From an uncultured Eubacteriales bacterium (GTDB lineage: Bacteria; Bacillota; Clostridia; Oscillospirales; CAG-272), in the NCBI GenBank assembly GCA_958414825.1, contig CATYXQ010000016.1, positions 1 through 34,860 of the forward strand: a stretch of DNA of 34,860 nucleotides, read 5' to 3'. The position numbers were made by a program, and so were the translations under genes. The notes below the pieces were generated by a model. That model saw only the letters and a list, made by a program, of their open reading frames with translations. It was not told the DNA's origin and did not search any database. Positions 23,087 to 30,416 of the stretch are shown in pieces (within the stretch, counting starts at the first letter, position 1; the number at the start of each line of letters is the position of its first letter).

Positions 23087-25006
23087 TCAAATATCAAGAT
23101 TTTCGGCGTATTTTGCGTTGCGCTCGATAAATTCTCGGCGGGGTTCCACCTTGTCGCCCATGCAGACTGAGAAAATCCGGTCGCAGGCTATCGCATCCTC
23201 CACCGTCACAAGCTTCAGCGTGCGCCGCTGTGGGTCCATCGTTGTCTCCCAAAGCTGCTCCGCGTCCATTTCACCAAGACCTTTATAGCGTTCTGCCTTA
23301 GCGCGCTCGCCAAACTCGGCTATAATCGCGTCCCGCTCTGCATCCGAGAACGCGTATTTCTGTTTTTTCCCTTCATACACCTTGAAAAGCGGCGGCATCG
23401 CAAGGAAAACATGTCCCTTATCGATCAGTTCCCGCATATGGCGGAAGAAAAAGGTCAAAAGCAAAATCTGAATGTGCGCGCCGTCCACGTCGGCGTCGGC
23501 CATAATAATAATTTTGCCGTAACGCAGTTTTTCCATATCAAAACTGTCTCCGATCCCACAGCCGAGCGCCTGAATGATCGGGGTCAGCTGCTGATTGGAA
23601 TATACCTTGTCTATCCGGCTTTTTTCCACATTCAGCACCTTGCCGCGCAGCGGCAGAATCGCCTGGAACCGGCTATCCCGTCCGTCTTTTGCGGAACCGC
23701 CTGCGGAATCTCCCTCGACAAGATAGAGTTCAGTAAGATCAGCCGAGCGCTCCTGACAGTCGGCGAGCTTGCCGGGCAAAGTGGTTCCCTCCAAAACGTT
23801 TTTTCGGCGGGTCAGATCTCTTGCGCGCCGCGCCGCCTCTCTTGCGCGCGAGGCTGCAAGCGATTTTTCAAGAATAAGCTTGCCGGAGGCCGGATTTTCC
23901 TCCAAAAATTCCTCCAGCTTTGCGGAAACAATGGTTTCCACCAGCGTGCGGATCTCGGAGTTGCCGAGCTTCGCCTTGGTCTGACTTTCAAACTGCGCGT
24001 CGGTCAGCTTGACGCTGATAATCGCGCAAATTCCCTCGCGCACATCGTCGCCCGAAAGATTTGAATCCGAATCCTTGAGCATACCGATTTTGCGCGCGTA
24101 TTTGTTGATCGAACGGAGCAGCGCGTTTTTGAATCCGGTTTCATGCGTGCCGCCGTCGGTTGTGGCCATGTTGTTTGCAAAGGAAACGATCATCGAGGAA
24201 TAGCTGTCGTTGTACTGCATCGCGATTTCAGCTATCGAATCATCCTTTTCGCCCCGAATATAAATCACTTCAGGATGAATAGCCGTAACGCTCCGCGTCT
24301 TATTCAGATATTCCACATAGCTGATGATACCGCCCTCATAGCAAAAATCATCCTCGGTCACAGGATCGGTGCGCAGATCGCGCAGAACAATGTTGACGCC
24401 CGCGTTTAAAAACGCCTGTTCACGCAGTCTTTCAAGCAGAATTTCATATTTGAACTCGGTCGTCTCCTGAAAAATCTCCGGGTCGGGCTTAAAGCGCACA
24501 TATACGCCGTGCCGGTCGCCGCAATCTCCCTGATCTTCAAAAGGGCGCGCGACTCTGCCGCGCTCAAACCGCTCGGTATAGCGCCGCCCCTCGTGGCAGT
24601 TGTCCACTTCCATCCATTCGGAGAGGGCGTTGACCACCGACGCGCCCACGCCGTGCAGACCGCCGGCAATTTTGTAGCCCTCTCCGCCGAATTTGCCGCC
24701 CGCGTGCAGAATCGTATACACGACCTCAAGGGTCGGAATCCCCATTTTCGGATGCATTCCGCTCGGAATGCCGCGTCCGTCATCCTCTACGGAAACGCTG
24801 CCGTCCTCATGGATTTCAACCGTGATTTTGTTGCACTTTCCAGCCAGCGCTTCGTCTATGGAGTTGTCCACAATCTCGTATACAAGATGATGAAGTCCCT
24901 TTTCCGACGTGGCGCCGATGTACATGCCCGGACGTTTTCTGACTGCTTCCAGACCTTCAAGCACCTGTATTTGGCTTTCATCATAAGAATCGTGAATCTG
25001 TTCCAT
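23087..25006 (-). CDS. gyrB: DNA gyrase subunit B
   Basis: A 639-residue GyrB, the ATPase subunit of gyrase. The GHKL ATPase domain shows EAVRKRPGMYIG, VYEIVDNSIDEALAG (catalytic Glu and Mg-binding Asn) and the VEDDGRGIP and GGLHGVGASVVNALS boxes. The transducer follows, then the TOPRIM domain with YLVEGDSAGGSAK and MADADVDGAHIQ. The C-terminus ERYKGLGEMDAEQLWETTMDP is canonical. Its length fits the short Gram-positive type without the proteobacterial insert. The ATG at 25006 is two bases after the remB stop, with GGGAG upstream inside remB. The order recF-remB-gyrB-gyrA is as in Bacillus. Confidence 0.97.
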   Translation of the reverse strand: MEQIHDSYDESQIQVLEGLEAVRKRPGMYIGATSEKGLHHLVYEIVDNSIDEALAGKCNKITVEIHEDGSVSVEDDGRGIPSGMHPKMGIPTLEVVYTILHAGGKFGGEGYKIAGGLHGVGASVVNALSEWMEVDNCHEGRRYTERFERGRVARPFEDQGDCGDRHGVYVRFKPDPEIFQETTEFKYEILLERLREQAFLNAGVNIVLRDLRTDPVTEDDFCYEGGIISYVEYLNKTRSVTAIHPEVIYIRGEKDDSIAEIAMQYNDSYSSMIVSFANNMATTDGGTHETGFKNALLRSINKYARKIGMLKDSDSNLSGDDVREGICAIISVKLTDAQFESQTKAKLGNSEIRTLVETIVSAKLEEFLEENPASGKLILEKSLAASRAREAARRARDLTRRKNVLEGTTLPGKLADCQERSADLTELYLVEGDSAGGSAKDGRDSRFQAILPLRGKVLNVEKSRIDKVYSNQQLTPIIQALGCGIGDSFDMEKLRYGKIIIMADADVDGAHIQILLLTFFFRHMRELIDKGHVFLAMPPLFKVYEGKKQKYAFSDAERDAIIAEFGERAKAERYKGLGEMDAEQLWETTMDPQRRTLKLVTVEDAIACDRIFSVCMGDKVEPRREFIERNAKYAENLDI

Positions 25007-25008
25007 CT

Positions 25009-25278
25009 CTACATTCTCCCATTTTTGCGGATTCGACTGCGCAGTGCGAGCGTGGAAAGCTGCGAAATGCAGACGGCCGCCTTTTTAATTTTGCGGTCTT
25101 TATCATACAGAATAAAGGATTTTGGAAGCTCTTCCCTGGAAATTTCCAAAGCGCCCTCCCGCTGCGCCCGGCGCAGAAAATTTCGCGTGTCCGCGCCCAT
25201 TGTCGCGTTGTCCATATCAAAAAGACCGATAATGCTCTTATTTAAAATGATTTTGTTGTTGCCCGCGTGCAGATACAT
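25009..25278 (-). CDS. remB: extracellular matrix regulator RemB (DUF370)
   Basis: An 89-residue DUF370 protein matching B. subtilis YaaB/RemB in sequence and position (between recF and gyrB). MYLHAGNNKIILNKSIIGLFDMDNAT is the family's N-terminal block. PKSFILYDKDRKIKKAAVCISQLS follows, and a basic tail (LRSRIRKNGRM) ends the protein. RemB helps activate matrix genes in B. subtilis, but its role in Clostridia is not established. The ATG at 25278 is 18 bases after recF, and the stop is two bases before gyrB, so it is embedded in the operon. Confidence 0.92.
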   Translation of the reverse strand: MYLHAGNNKIILNKSIIGLFDMDNATMGADTRNFLRRAQREGALEISREELPKSFILYDKDRKIKKAAVCISQLSTLALRSRIRKNGRM

Positions 25279-25296
25279 AAAACCTCCCGAAAAACG

Positions 25297-26388
25297 CTAA
25301 ATTTGCCGGTAGCGGCCGCCGCATACCTCGATCATCGAAACGCTGTGCCGCTTTGCGTATTCTCCGCGCTCGCAGGCGGTCACAATCAGCTGCCGCTCAC
25401 CCATTTTAGAGAGGATATAGGCGCGTCTTGCCTCGTCCAGTTCTCCGAGTACGTCGTCCAGCAGAAAAACCGGGGATTCCCCCCTTTCCCGCCTTACCAT
25501 ATCCCCTTCCGCAAGCTTTAAGGCAATCGCGATGGAACGCTGCTGCCCCTGAGAAGCGAACTGCCGCGCGTCCCTATCCGAAACCGTAAACAAAAGATCG
25601 TCCCGCTGCGTGCCGACAAGACACATTTTCGCAGCGACCTCTCTCTTCATATTTTCGCCGAGCAGCCTTATATATTCCGATTTTACCGCTTCAAAACCGG
25701 CAAATTCGGCAGGAATGCCGCATTTGTATTCGATCTTTGCAGTTTCGGTTCCGCCGCTGATCTGCGAGATGGTTTCCCCGACGTATTTTGAAATTTCATT
25801 CACATATCCGCGTCTGAAAAGGCAAATTTTTGCAAAGCAGGAAGCGAGTTTTTCATTATAGGCAAAAAGCAGCTTCGGATCAAAGCCCTCCTCTTTTTTG
25901 AAGAGCGCGTTTTTTTGTTCGATCATCCGCTTCTGCACAGAAAGCTGAGACAGGTATTCGCCGTACAGCTGAGAGAGCGCAACGTCCATAAATTCCCGTC
26001 TCTGCGACGGCGCGCCCTTGACAATAGACAGATGATCCGGGCAGAAAAGCACCGCGTTGAACCGCCCGATACTCTCCTTTGCGCTGATTCTGACGCCGTT
26101 TAAAAAGCGCGCGCGGCTTCCCTCAAAATACCGGTATGCGAGCGTTTCTTTTTCCCCGCGCCGGATAAATTCGATCTCTATAGAACAGCCAGGCGCGCCG
26201 AAGCGCACAAGATCCGCGTCCCTCGCCCCGCGGAAGCTCTTTCCCCTAGCGAAAAAATAGATAGCCTCCAGCACATTGGTTTTCCCCTCGGCGTTTCTGC
26301 CGTACAAAAGATTCACACCGTCCGAAAAGTTCAGTTCTGCAAGGGACGCCGAGCGGAAATTTTCCAGTTTCAAGCTGCAAAGCCGCAT
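25297..26388 (-). CDS. recF: DNA replication and repair protein RecF
   Basis: A 363-residue SMC-like ATPase that helps load RecA at gaps with RecO and RecR. Features: LKLENFRSASLAELNF at the N-terminus, Walker A GRNAEGKT (30-37) followed by NVLEAIYFFARGKSFR, the CPDHLSIVKGAPSQRREFMD block, the ABC signature region ASQGQQRSIAIALKLAEG and Walker B PVFLLDDVLGELDEARR. The ATG (26388) directly abuts the dnaN stop codon (TAAATG), so translation is coupled. The rlbA/yaaA gene that separates dnaN and recF in Bacillus is absent here. Confidence 0.96.
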   Translation of the reverse strand: MRLCSLKLENFRSASLAELNFSDGVNLLYGRNAEGKTNVLEAIYFFARGKSFRGARDADLVRFGAPGCSIEIEFIRRGEKETLAYRYFEGSRARFLNGVRISAKESIGRFNAVLFCPDHLSIVKGAPSQRREFMDVALSQLYGEYLSQLSVQKRMIEQKNALFKKEEGFDPKLLFAYNEKLASCFAKICLFRRGYVNEISKYVGETISQISGGTETAKIEYKCGIPAEFAGFEAVKSEYIRLLGENMKREVAAKMCLVGTQRDDLLFTVSDRDARQFASQGQQRSIAIALKLAEGDMVRRERGESPVFLLDDVLGELDEARRAYILSKMGERQLIVTACERGEYAKRHSVSMIEVCGGRYRQI

Positions 26389-27534
26389 TTATTCTTTCAT
26401 GCGGAGCGGAAGCACCATGTAAATACACTTGCCCTCGTCCTCGTCGCTTGTTATGGGTTCTATCGTCATGCTCATATAGGGCGTGAGCAGTTTGAGCAGA
26501 ACGCGGTCGCCTCGGACGGCGCGCATCGTGTCGATCAAAAACCGGCAGCTGAATCCAATATCAAGATCATCGCCTGTGTGCGCTATGGGAATCTCTTCAT
26601 ATACGTTGCCGCTGAGGCTCTTTGAGGTGATCTGGAGCGCATCGCCTATAAACGAAAGCTTGACATAGTTTCTGGCCGTGCCCGCGATCCGCTCCTCCGA
26701 AATCAGCGCCGCGCGTTCGAGCGCCGCTAAAAATTCTTTGGTTTCAAGCTCGGCCGTTATAGGCTGATCGCGCGGAATCAGACGGTCGTAGTCAATGTAT
26801 TCTCCCTCGACAAGGCGGGAGGAGAAAATCAGATTTTCCATATTGAAAATGATGTTTTTATTCGTGACGACTACGGTTACAAACACATTTTCCTCATCCG
26901 AAAGCATTCTGAGCAGTTCGTTTATGGTCTTTCCGGGAATGATGAACGAAAAATGCGAAGATTCCTCTGCCAAACTGAGAATCGGTGTTGAATACTGACA
27001 GAGCGAGAGCGAATAGCTGTCGCAGCTGACCACCTGAACCGTATCCTTTTCAATCTTGAAATACGCGCCGCAGAGAACCGGCCGCTGATCGACCTGCGCG
27101 ATGGAATGCAGCACTTTTCCGATCAGTTTTTTCAGTACGCGCTGCTCTATTGTAAAGGATTCCTTTCCCACAATGACCGGCATCTGCGGGAAATCCTTTG
27201 CCGGCAGGGCGTGGACTGAAAAGGAAGACCGGCCGCTTTTGATAGACGCCACCATATCCTCGTTTACGTCCAGCGTAATCAGGCTCTCAGGCATGATTTT
27301 GATGATGCTGAGCAGACGCTGCGCGTTGATAACGCACGCGCCCGGAACCGAAACTTCGCATTCGATCGAGGCGCGGACGCTTTTTTCCATATCATAGGTG
27401 GAAAGCTTCAGCGTATTTTCAGCCGTTTCAAGCAAAACGCCCTCGGTAAACGGATGCGTGTTCTTTTGCGATACCGCGCCCATTGCGCAGACCAGTTTGT
27501 CGAGCATCTTGCTTTTTTCAAATCTGATTTTCAT
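26389..27534 (-). CDS. dnaN: DNA polymerase III sliding clamp (beta subunit)
   Basis: A 381-residue beta clamp; two copies form the ring that tethers polymerases to DNA. It begins MKIRFEKSKMLDKLVCAMGAVSQKNTHP (read in two parts), and the three clamp domains follow, with VHALPAKDFPQMP in domain 1, DQRPVLCGAYFKIE in domain 2 and a C-terminal YMVLPLRMKE. The MVLPLR ending is the conserved pocket strand that binds clamp-binding motifs. GGAG is seven bases before the ATG at 27534. It lies downstream of dnaA across the 300-base origin region and is fused by TAAATG to recF. Confidence 0.96.
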   Translation of the reverse strand: MKIRFEKSKMLDKLVCAMGAVSQKNTHPFTEGVLLETAENTLKLSTYDMEKSVRASIECEVSVPGACVINAQRLLSIIKIMPESLITLDVNEDMVASIKSGRSSFSVHALPAKDFPQMPVIVGKESFTIEQRVLKKLIGKVLHSIAQVDQRPVLCGAYFKIEKDTVQVVSCDSYSLSLCQYSTPILSLAEESSHFSFIIPGKTINELLRMLSDEENVFVTVVVTNKNIIFNMENLIFSSRLVEGEYIDYDRLIPRDQPITAELETKEFLAALERAALISEERIAGTARNYVKLSFIGDALQITSKSLSGNVYEEIPIAHTGDDLDIGFSCRFLIDTMRAVRGDRVLLKLLTPYMSMTIEPITSDEDEGKCIYMVLPLRMKE

Positions 27535-27833
27535 TTTTTTCTCCGTTATTAAAAAGAAATAAATATATTTTAGCAGCAGTAGAATTAGGCTATGTGAAAA
27601 TTGTGGATTTTAGGGACAGGCTTTTGGCAAAAGGAAAATTTAGGGATTTACAGGATGAAAAGAACTGTGAAAAAGCGGTTTACAAAATGTGGATAAGCTC
27701 TCTTTTCATTTTTCACATTCTTGTCCACATCGAAATTGTGGAGAATTTTGTGGAAAAGAGGGGGAGCGGAAAACCGGGGGATGGAACCGCGGGGCGCTTT
27801 GAAAAAGGTTCAATCTTGCTTTGATAAAAACGC
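27535..27833 (-). other. probable oriC (DnaA-box cluster, DnaA-trio and AT-rich element)
   Basis: The dnaA-dnaN gap carries DnaA boxes at 27749-27757 (TTTTCCACA, minus), 27737-27745 (TTCTCCACA, minus), 27721-27729 (TTGTCCACA, plus) and 27688-27696 (perfect TTATCCACA, minus). Weaker copies lie at 27709-27717, 27666-27674, 27602-27610 and 27593-27601. Read toward dnaN, the last two boxes are followed by CTACTGCTGCTA (27571-27582), a DnaA-trio-like run of 3'-GAC/GAT-5' units. A 26-base AT-rich tract (27546-27571) comes next. This order of boxes, trios and AT-rich DNA is that of the B. subtilis unwinding module. A weak hairpin (27826-27847) overlaps the dnaA stop. Confidence 0.85.
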
Positions 27834-29255
27834 TTACGGCGTTTTTTCTTTCAGTTCCCGGATAAAGGCGTCAACGTCGGCGCAGAAATCGGGGTCCCCG
27901 GCGCGTTCGCGCTCGATTTTCCGCGTTGCGGACATGACCGAGGTGTGGTCGCAGGAGAAAACCTCGGCAATATCCTTAAAGGTCATGTCTATCGCTTCTC
28001 TGAGCGCGTACATACAGACATGGCGCGCGGTCACGATGTTGTTCGTGCGCTTCTTTCCGAGAATCGTCTCCTTGGATATGTTGTATTTGTCGCACACGGC
28101 GCAGATCACCTTGTCAATGCGCGCGCTTTTCGGTTCGTCCGCGGGGAGCAGGTCGCTCACTGCGCGCGCCGCCAGCGGCAGATCCACCTCTTCGCCCGAC
28201 AAAAAGTGAAATGCGGAGAGTTTTTTGACGCCGCCCTCGATCTTCCGCACATTGTCGCAGAGCTTTTTGGCCAAAAATTCAACGACTTCTTCGGGCAGCT
28301 TTAAATTGACTTCCTCGGCCTTTTTGCGGATAATAGCCATACGGAGCTCGGTATCCGGCGGCTGGATGTCGGCGGAAAGTCCCCATTCAAGCCGGGTTTT
28401 GATGCGGTCCTCAAGGTTTTTCATTTCCTTTATCGGCCGATCGCAGGTGACGATGATCTGCTTCTGGCTTTCGTAAAGCGCGTTGAACGTGTGGAAAAAT
28501 TCGTCCTGCGTTGCGTTTTTGCCCGCGATGAACTGAATGTCGTCCACAAGCAGGATGTCGGCCGTCCGGTACTTTTCCCGGAATTTTTCGGTCGTACCCG
28601 ATTTAATAGCCTCGACCAGCTTGTTTGTAAATTCCTCGCCGCGGATGTAGACGATCTTCATGCCCGGATAGCGCGAGAGCATTGCGTTGACGATAGCGTA
28701 CATCAGGTGCGTTTTGCCGAGTCCGCTTTTTCCGTGCACGAACAGCGGATTGTAGGCCACTTCGTCGCTGTTTGCAATCGCATAGCAGGCGGCGTAGGCG
28801 AATTTGTTGGAGTCGCCTGAAATAAAATTGTCAAACGTGTAATAAGCCGTGGATTTTTTGCCGTCTACCGCCGTGTCCGGAGAAATGACGCGGATAGCCG
28901 CTTCCATCTCGCGGCGGTCCTCTTCCTCATCCGAGCGCTTTTTGTCCGAAAAGTATTTGGAGGCGAGCGCGGCGGCCTCGTCCATCGTGCTGATTTCCTG
29001 TTTTGAGCAGATAATGTCCACTTCGATCTCAAAGCCGAGGCAGTTATAAAAATGCTCTTTTAGGAGGTCTATGTATTTCGATTTGATGATGTTGTATTTA
29101 AAATCGACGTTGTGCGAAAGGAGCGCGAGGTCGTTGGAAAGGTAGAACAGCCGCACGCCGCCGAACCAGAGTTCAAGCGAAGATTCCGAAAAATCCGACC
29201 GCATGGAATGATAAACAGCCGTCCATATTTTGTTCAGTTCGTCCAAAGAACCCAT
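27834..29255 (-). CDS. dnaA: chromosomal replication initiator DnaA
   Basis: A 473-residue AAA+ initiator. Domain I is at 1-85, an acidic linker follows, and the AAA+ domain begins at about 138 (YYTFDNFISGDSN). Walker A is GKSGLGKT (175-182), Walker B ILLVDDIQF (234-242), and the LEDRIKTRLEWGL box is intact. Domain IV (about 380-473) has ARHVCMYALREAI and the helix-turn-helix FSCDHTSVMSATRKIE. The usual GGRDHT signature is here SCDHT (434-438), one residue shorter and without the basic residue. The ATG at 29255 is preceded by AAAGGAT; a TTG at 29273 would add six residues overlapping that site. It is first in the replication cluster and has its own promoter. Confidence 0.96.
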   Translation of the reverse strand: MGSLDELNKIWTAVYHSMRSDFSESSLELWFGGVRLFYLSNDLALLSHNVDFKYNIIKSKYIDLLKEHFYNCLGFEIEVDIICSKQEISTMDEAAALASKYFSDKKRSDEEEDRREMEAAIRVISPDTAVDGKKSTAYYTFDNFISGDSNKFAYAACYAIANSDEVAYNPLFVHGKSGLGKTHLMYAIVNAMLSRYPGMKIVYIRGEEFTNKLVEAIKSGTTEKFREKYRTADILLVDDIQFIAGKNATQDEFFHTFNALYESQKQIIVTCDRPIKEMKNLEDRIKTRLEWGLSADIQPPDTELRMAIIRKKAEEVNLKLPEEVVEFLAKKLCDNVRKIEGGVKKLSAFHFLSGEEVDLPLAARAVSDLLPADEPKSARIDKVICAVCDKYNISKETILGKKRTNNIVTARHVCMYALREAIDMTFKDIAEVFSCDHTSVMSATRKIERERAGDPDFCADVDAFIRELKEKTP

Positions 29256-29304
29256 TTTTCTATCCTTTCGCAAGTGTTTTGATTCCGATATAACTACATC
29301 TTAC

Positions 29305-29333
29305 AGTATAGCATAATTTTAGTTGGATTTCAA
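29305..29333 (-). promoter_or_regulatory. dnaA promoter
   Basis: Minus strand TTGAAA (29328-29333), a 17-base spacer ending TGC and TATACT (29305-29310), an extended -10 promoter about 45 bases before the dnaA start. No DnaA box overlaps it, so classic DnaA autoregulation at this promoter is not evident. Confidence 0.8.
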
Positions 29334-29412
29334 GCATATATTGGATTTGATTTTTGCCAAATATAAAAATAAGCCTGATTTTTTGCGCAGAATCAAAAAT
29401 AGGGCGGGGGGC

Positions 29413-29441
29413 TTGCTTTTTTATAAAAAATAGAATATAAT
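29413..29441 (+). promoter_or_regulatory. promoter for the PAP2 phosphatase gene
   Basis: TTGCTT (29413-29418), a 17-base AT-rich spacer and a perfect TATAAT (29436-29441), about 100 bases before the start codon. It is divergent from the dnaA promoter. Confidence 0.7.
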
Positions 29442-29546
29442 GATAAACACGAAAAAAAAGCCCGAAACGGCGGTTTATAGAATTGGGTCGTTTTGCGTCG
29501 GTTTTTAAACAGATTTTAAAAAGAATAGAAAAAAGAGGTATTTTTG

Positions 29547-30092
29547 GTGGAAGCGAATATACTTTTATGGATACAGGAAAATGTGCGGGCGGATTGGCTG
29601 ACGCCGATTGTAAAATACATAACCTATCTCGGAAACGGCGGCCTTGTCTGGATTTTGCTCGCCGTGGCGTTTCTCTTTTTTGAAAAATACCGCCGCGTCG
29701 GCTATATGTGCGCGACGGCGCTTGTGACCGATCTTTTGTCGGTCAATCTGATTTTGAAAACGTTCATCCGGCGCGTGCGGCCGTATGAGGCTATAGAGGG
29801 ACTGACCAATTTAATCGGGGAGCAGAGCGATTTTTCGTTTCCGTCCGGCCATACGGCGGCCTCCTTTGCCGTGGCGACTGTGCTGCTTCTTCGCTGTCCG
29901 AAGAAAATTTCGATTCCCGGTTTGATTTTGGCTATTTTGATTTCGCTTTCAAGGCTGTATGTCGGCGTGCATTATCCGACCGATATTTTAGGCGGCGTTG
30001 TGATCGGCATTTTGTGCGGCATTGTCGGCGTTTACTATTACGAGTGGGGAGAGCGGACCTTTTCAAAAAAGGAAAAAGAAGTCAAAAAGTAA
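29547..30092 (+). CDS. PAP2-family membrane phosphatase
   Basis: A 181-residue integral membrane phosphatase of the PAP2/undecaprenyl-pyrophosphatase (BcrC/PgpB-like) family. All three signature motifs are complete: KTFIRRVRP, FPSGH and SRLYVGVHYPTD, giving the catalytic histidine and phosphate-binding residues. About five to six membrane segments are visible, the first near GGLVWILLAVAFLFF. The substrate could be undecaprenyl diphosphate or phosphatidylglycerol phosphate; with pgsA in the window either is possible. AGAGGT (29534-29539) is seven bases from a GTG at 29547 and four from a TTG at 29544, so I use GTG. The basic tail FSKKEKEVKK is cytoplasmic. It ends before a strong terminator. 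Confidence 0.9.
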   Translation: MEANILLWIQENVRADWLTPIVKYITYLGNGGLVWILLAVAFLFFEKYRRVGYMCATALVTDLLSVNLILKTFIRRVRPYEAIEGLTNLIGEQSDFSFPSGHTAASFAVATVLLLRCPKKISIPGLILAILISLSRLYVGVHYPTDILGGVVIGILCGIVGVYYYEWGERTFSKKEKEVKK

Positions 30093-30151
30093 AAATACCG
30101 CCGCAGAACAAAAGTTTTCCGCTGCGCAACGCGCAAAATTTTCTGAAAAAT

Positions 30152-30198
30152 AAAAACATCCCGTACCCGCCTTTTTTGGCGGGTACGGGATGTTTTTT
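30152..30198. terminator. strong bidirectional terminator (PAP2 / spoIIE)
   Basis: A perfect 20-bp stem (30152-30171 / 30178-30197) with a T6 loop has flanking A5 and T6 runs. It ends the PAP2 transcript on the plus strand and the spoIIE transcript on the minus strand. Confidence 0.93.
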
Positions 30199-30209
30199 AG
30201 GAGGAAAAC

Positions 30210-30416
30210 TTGGAATATCATCAGAAAGAAAACCGCGGTTGTATCAGCATTCTGTTGTTGAATCTTTTTTCCGCTCTGCTATACGGCTTTTTCCTGTATA
30301 TCTTCGGCGCGGTGAATCAAAATCACGGCGGCCGACATATCATCCCGGCAGAGCGTATGTTTTTTGGCTTCTTCCAAAATTTTCTCAGCGGCGTTTTCTG
30401 CGTAGAGATCGGCTGA
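30210..30416 (+). CDS. doubtful small membrane-peptide ORF after the terminator
   Basis: A 68-codon frame opens at TTG 30210 with AGGAGG five bases upstream (30199-30204), directly after the T-run of the strong terminator. It predicts one membrane helix (ISILLLNLFSALLYGFFLYI, about residues 12-31). Its last two thirds are antisense to the end of spoIIE, where random open frames are common, and no promoter is visible between terminator and start. The ideal ribosome binding site is the only real evidence. Confidence 0.2.
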   Translation: MEYHQKENRGCISILLLNLFSALLYGFFLYIFGAVNQNHGGRHIIPAERMFFGFFQNFLSGVFCVEIG

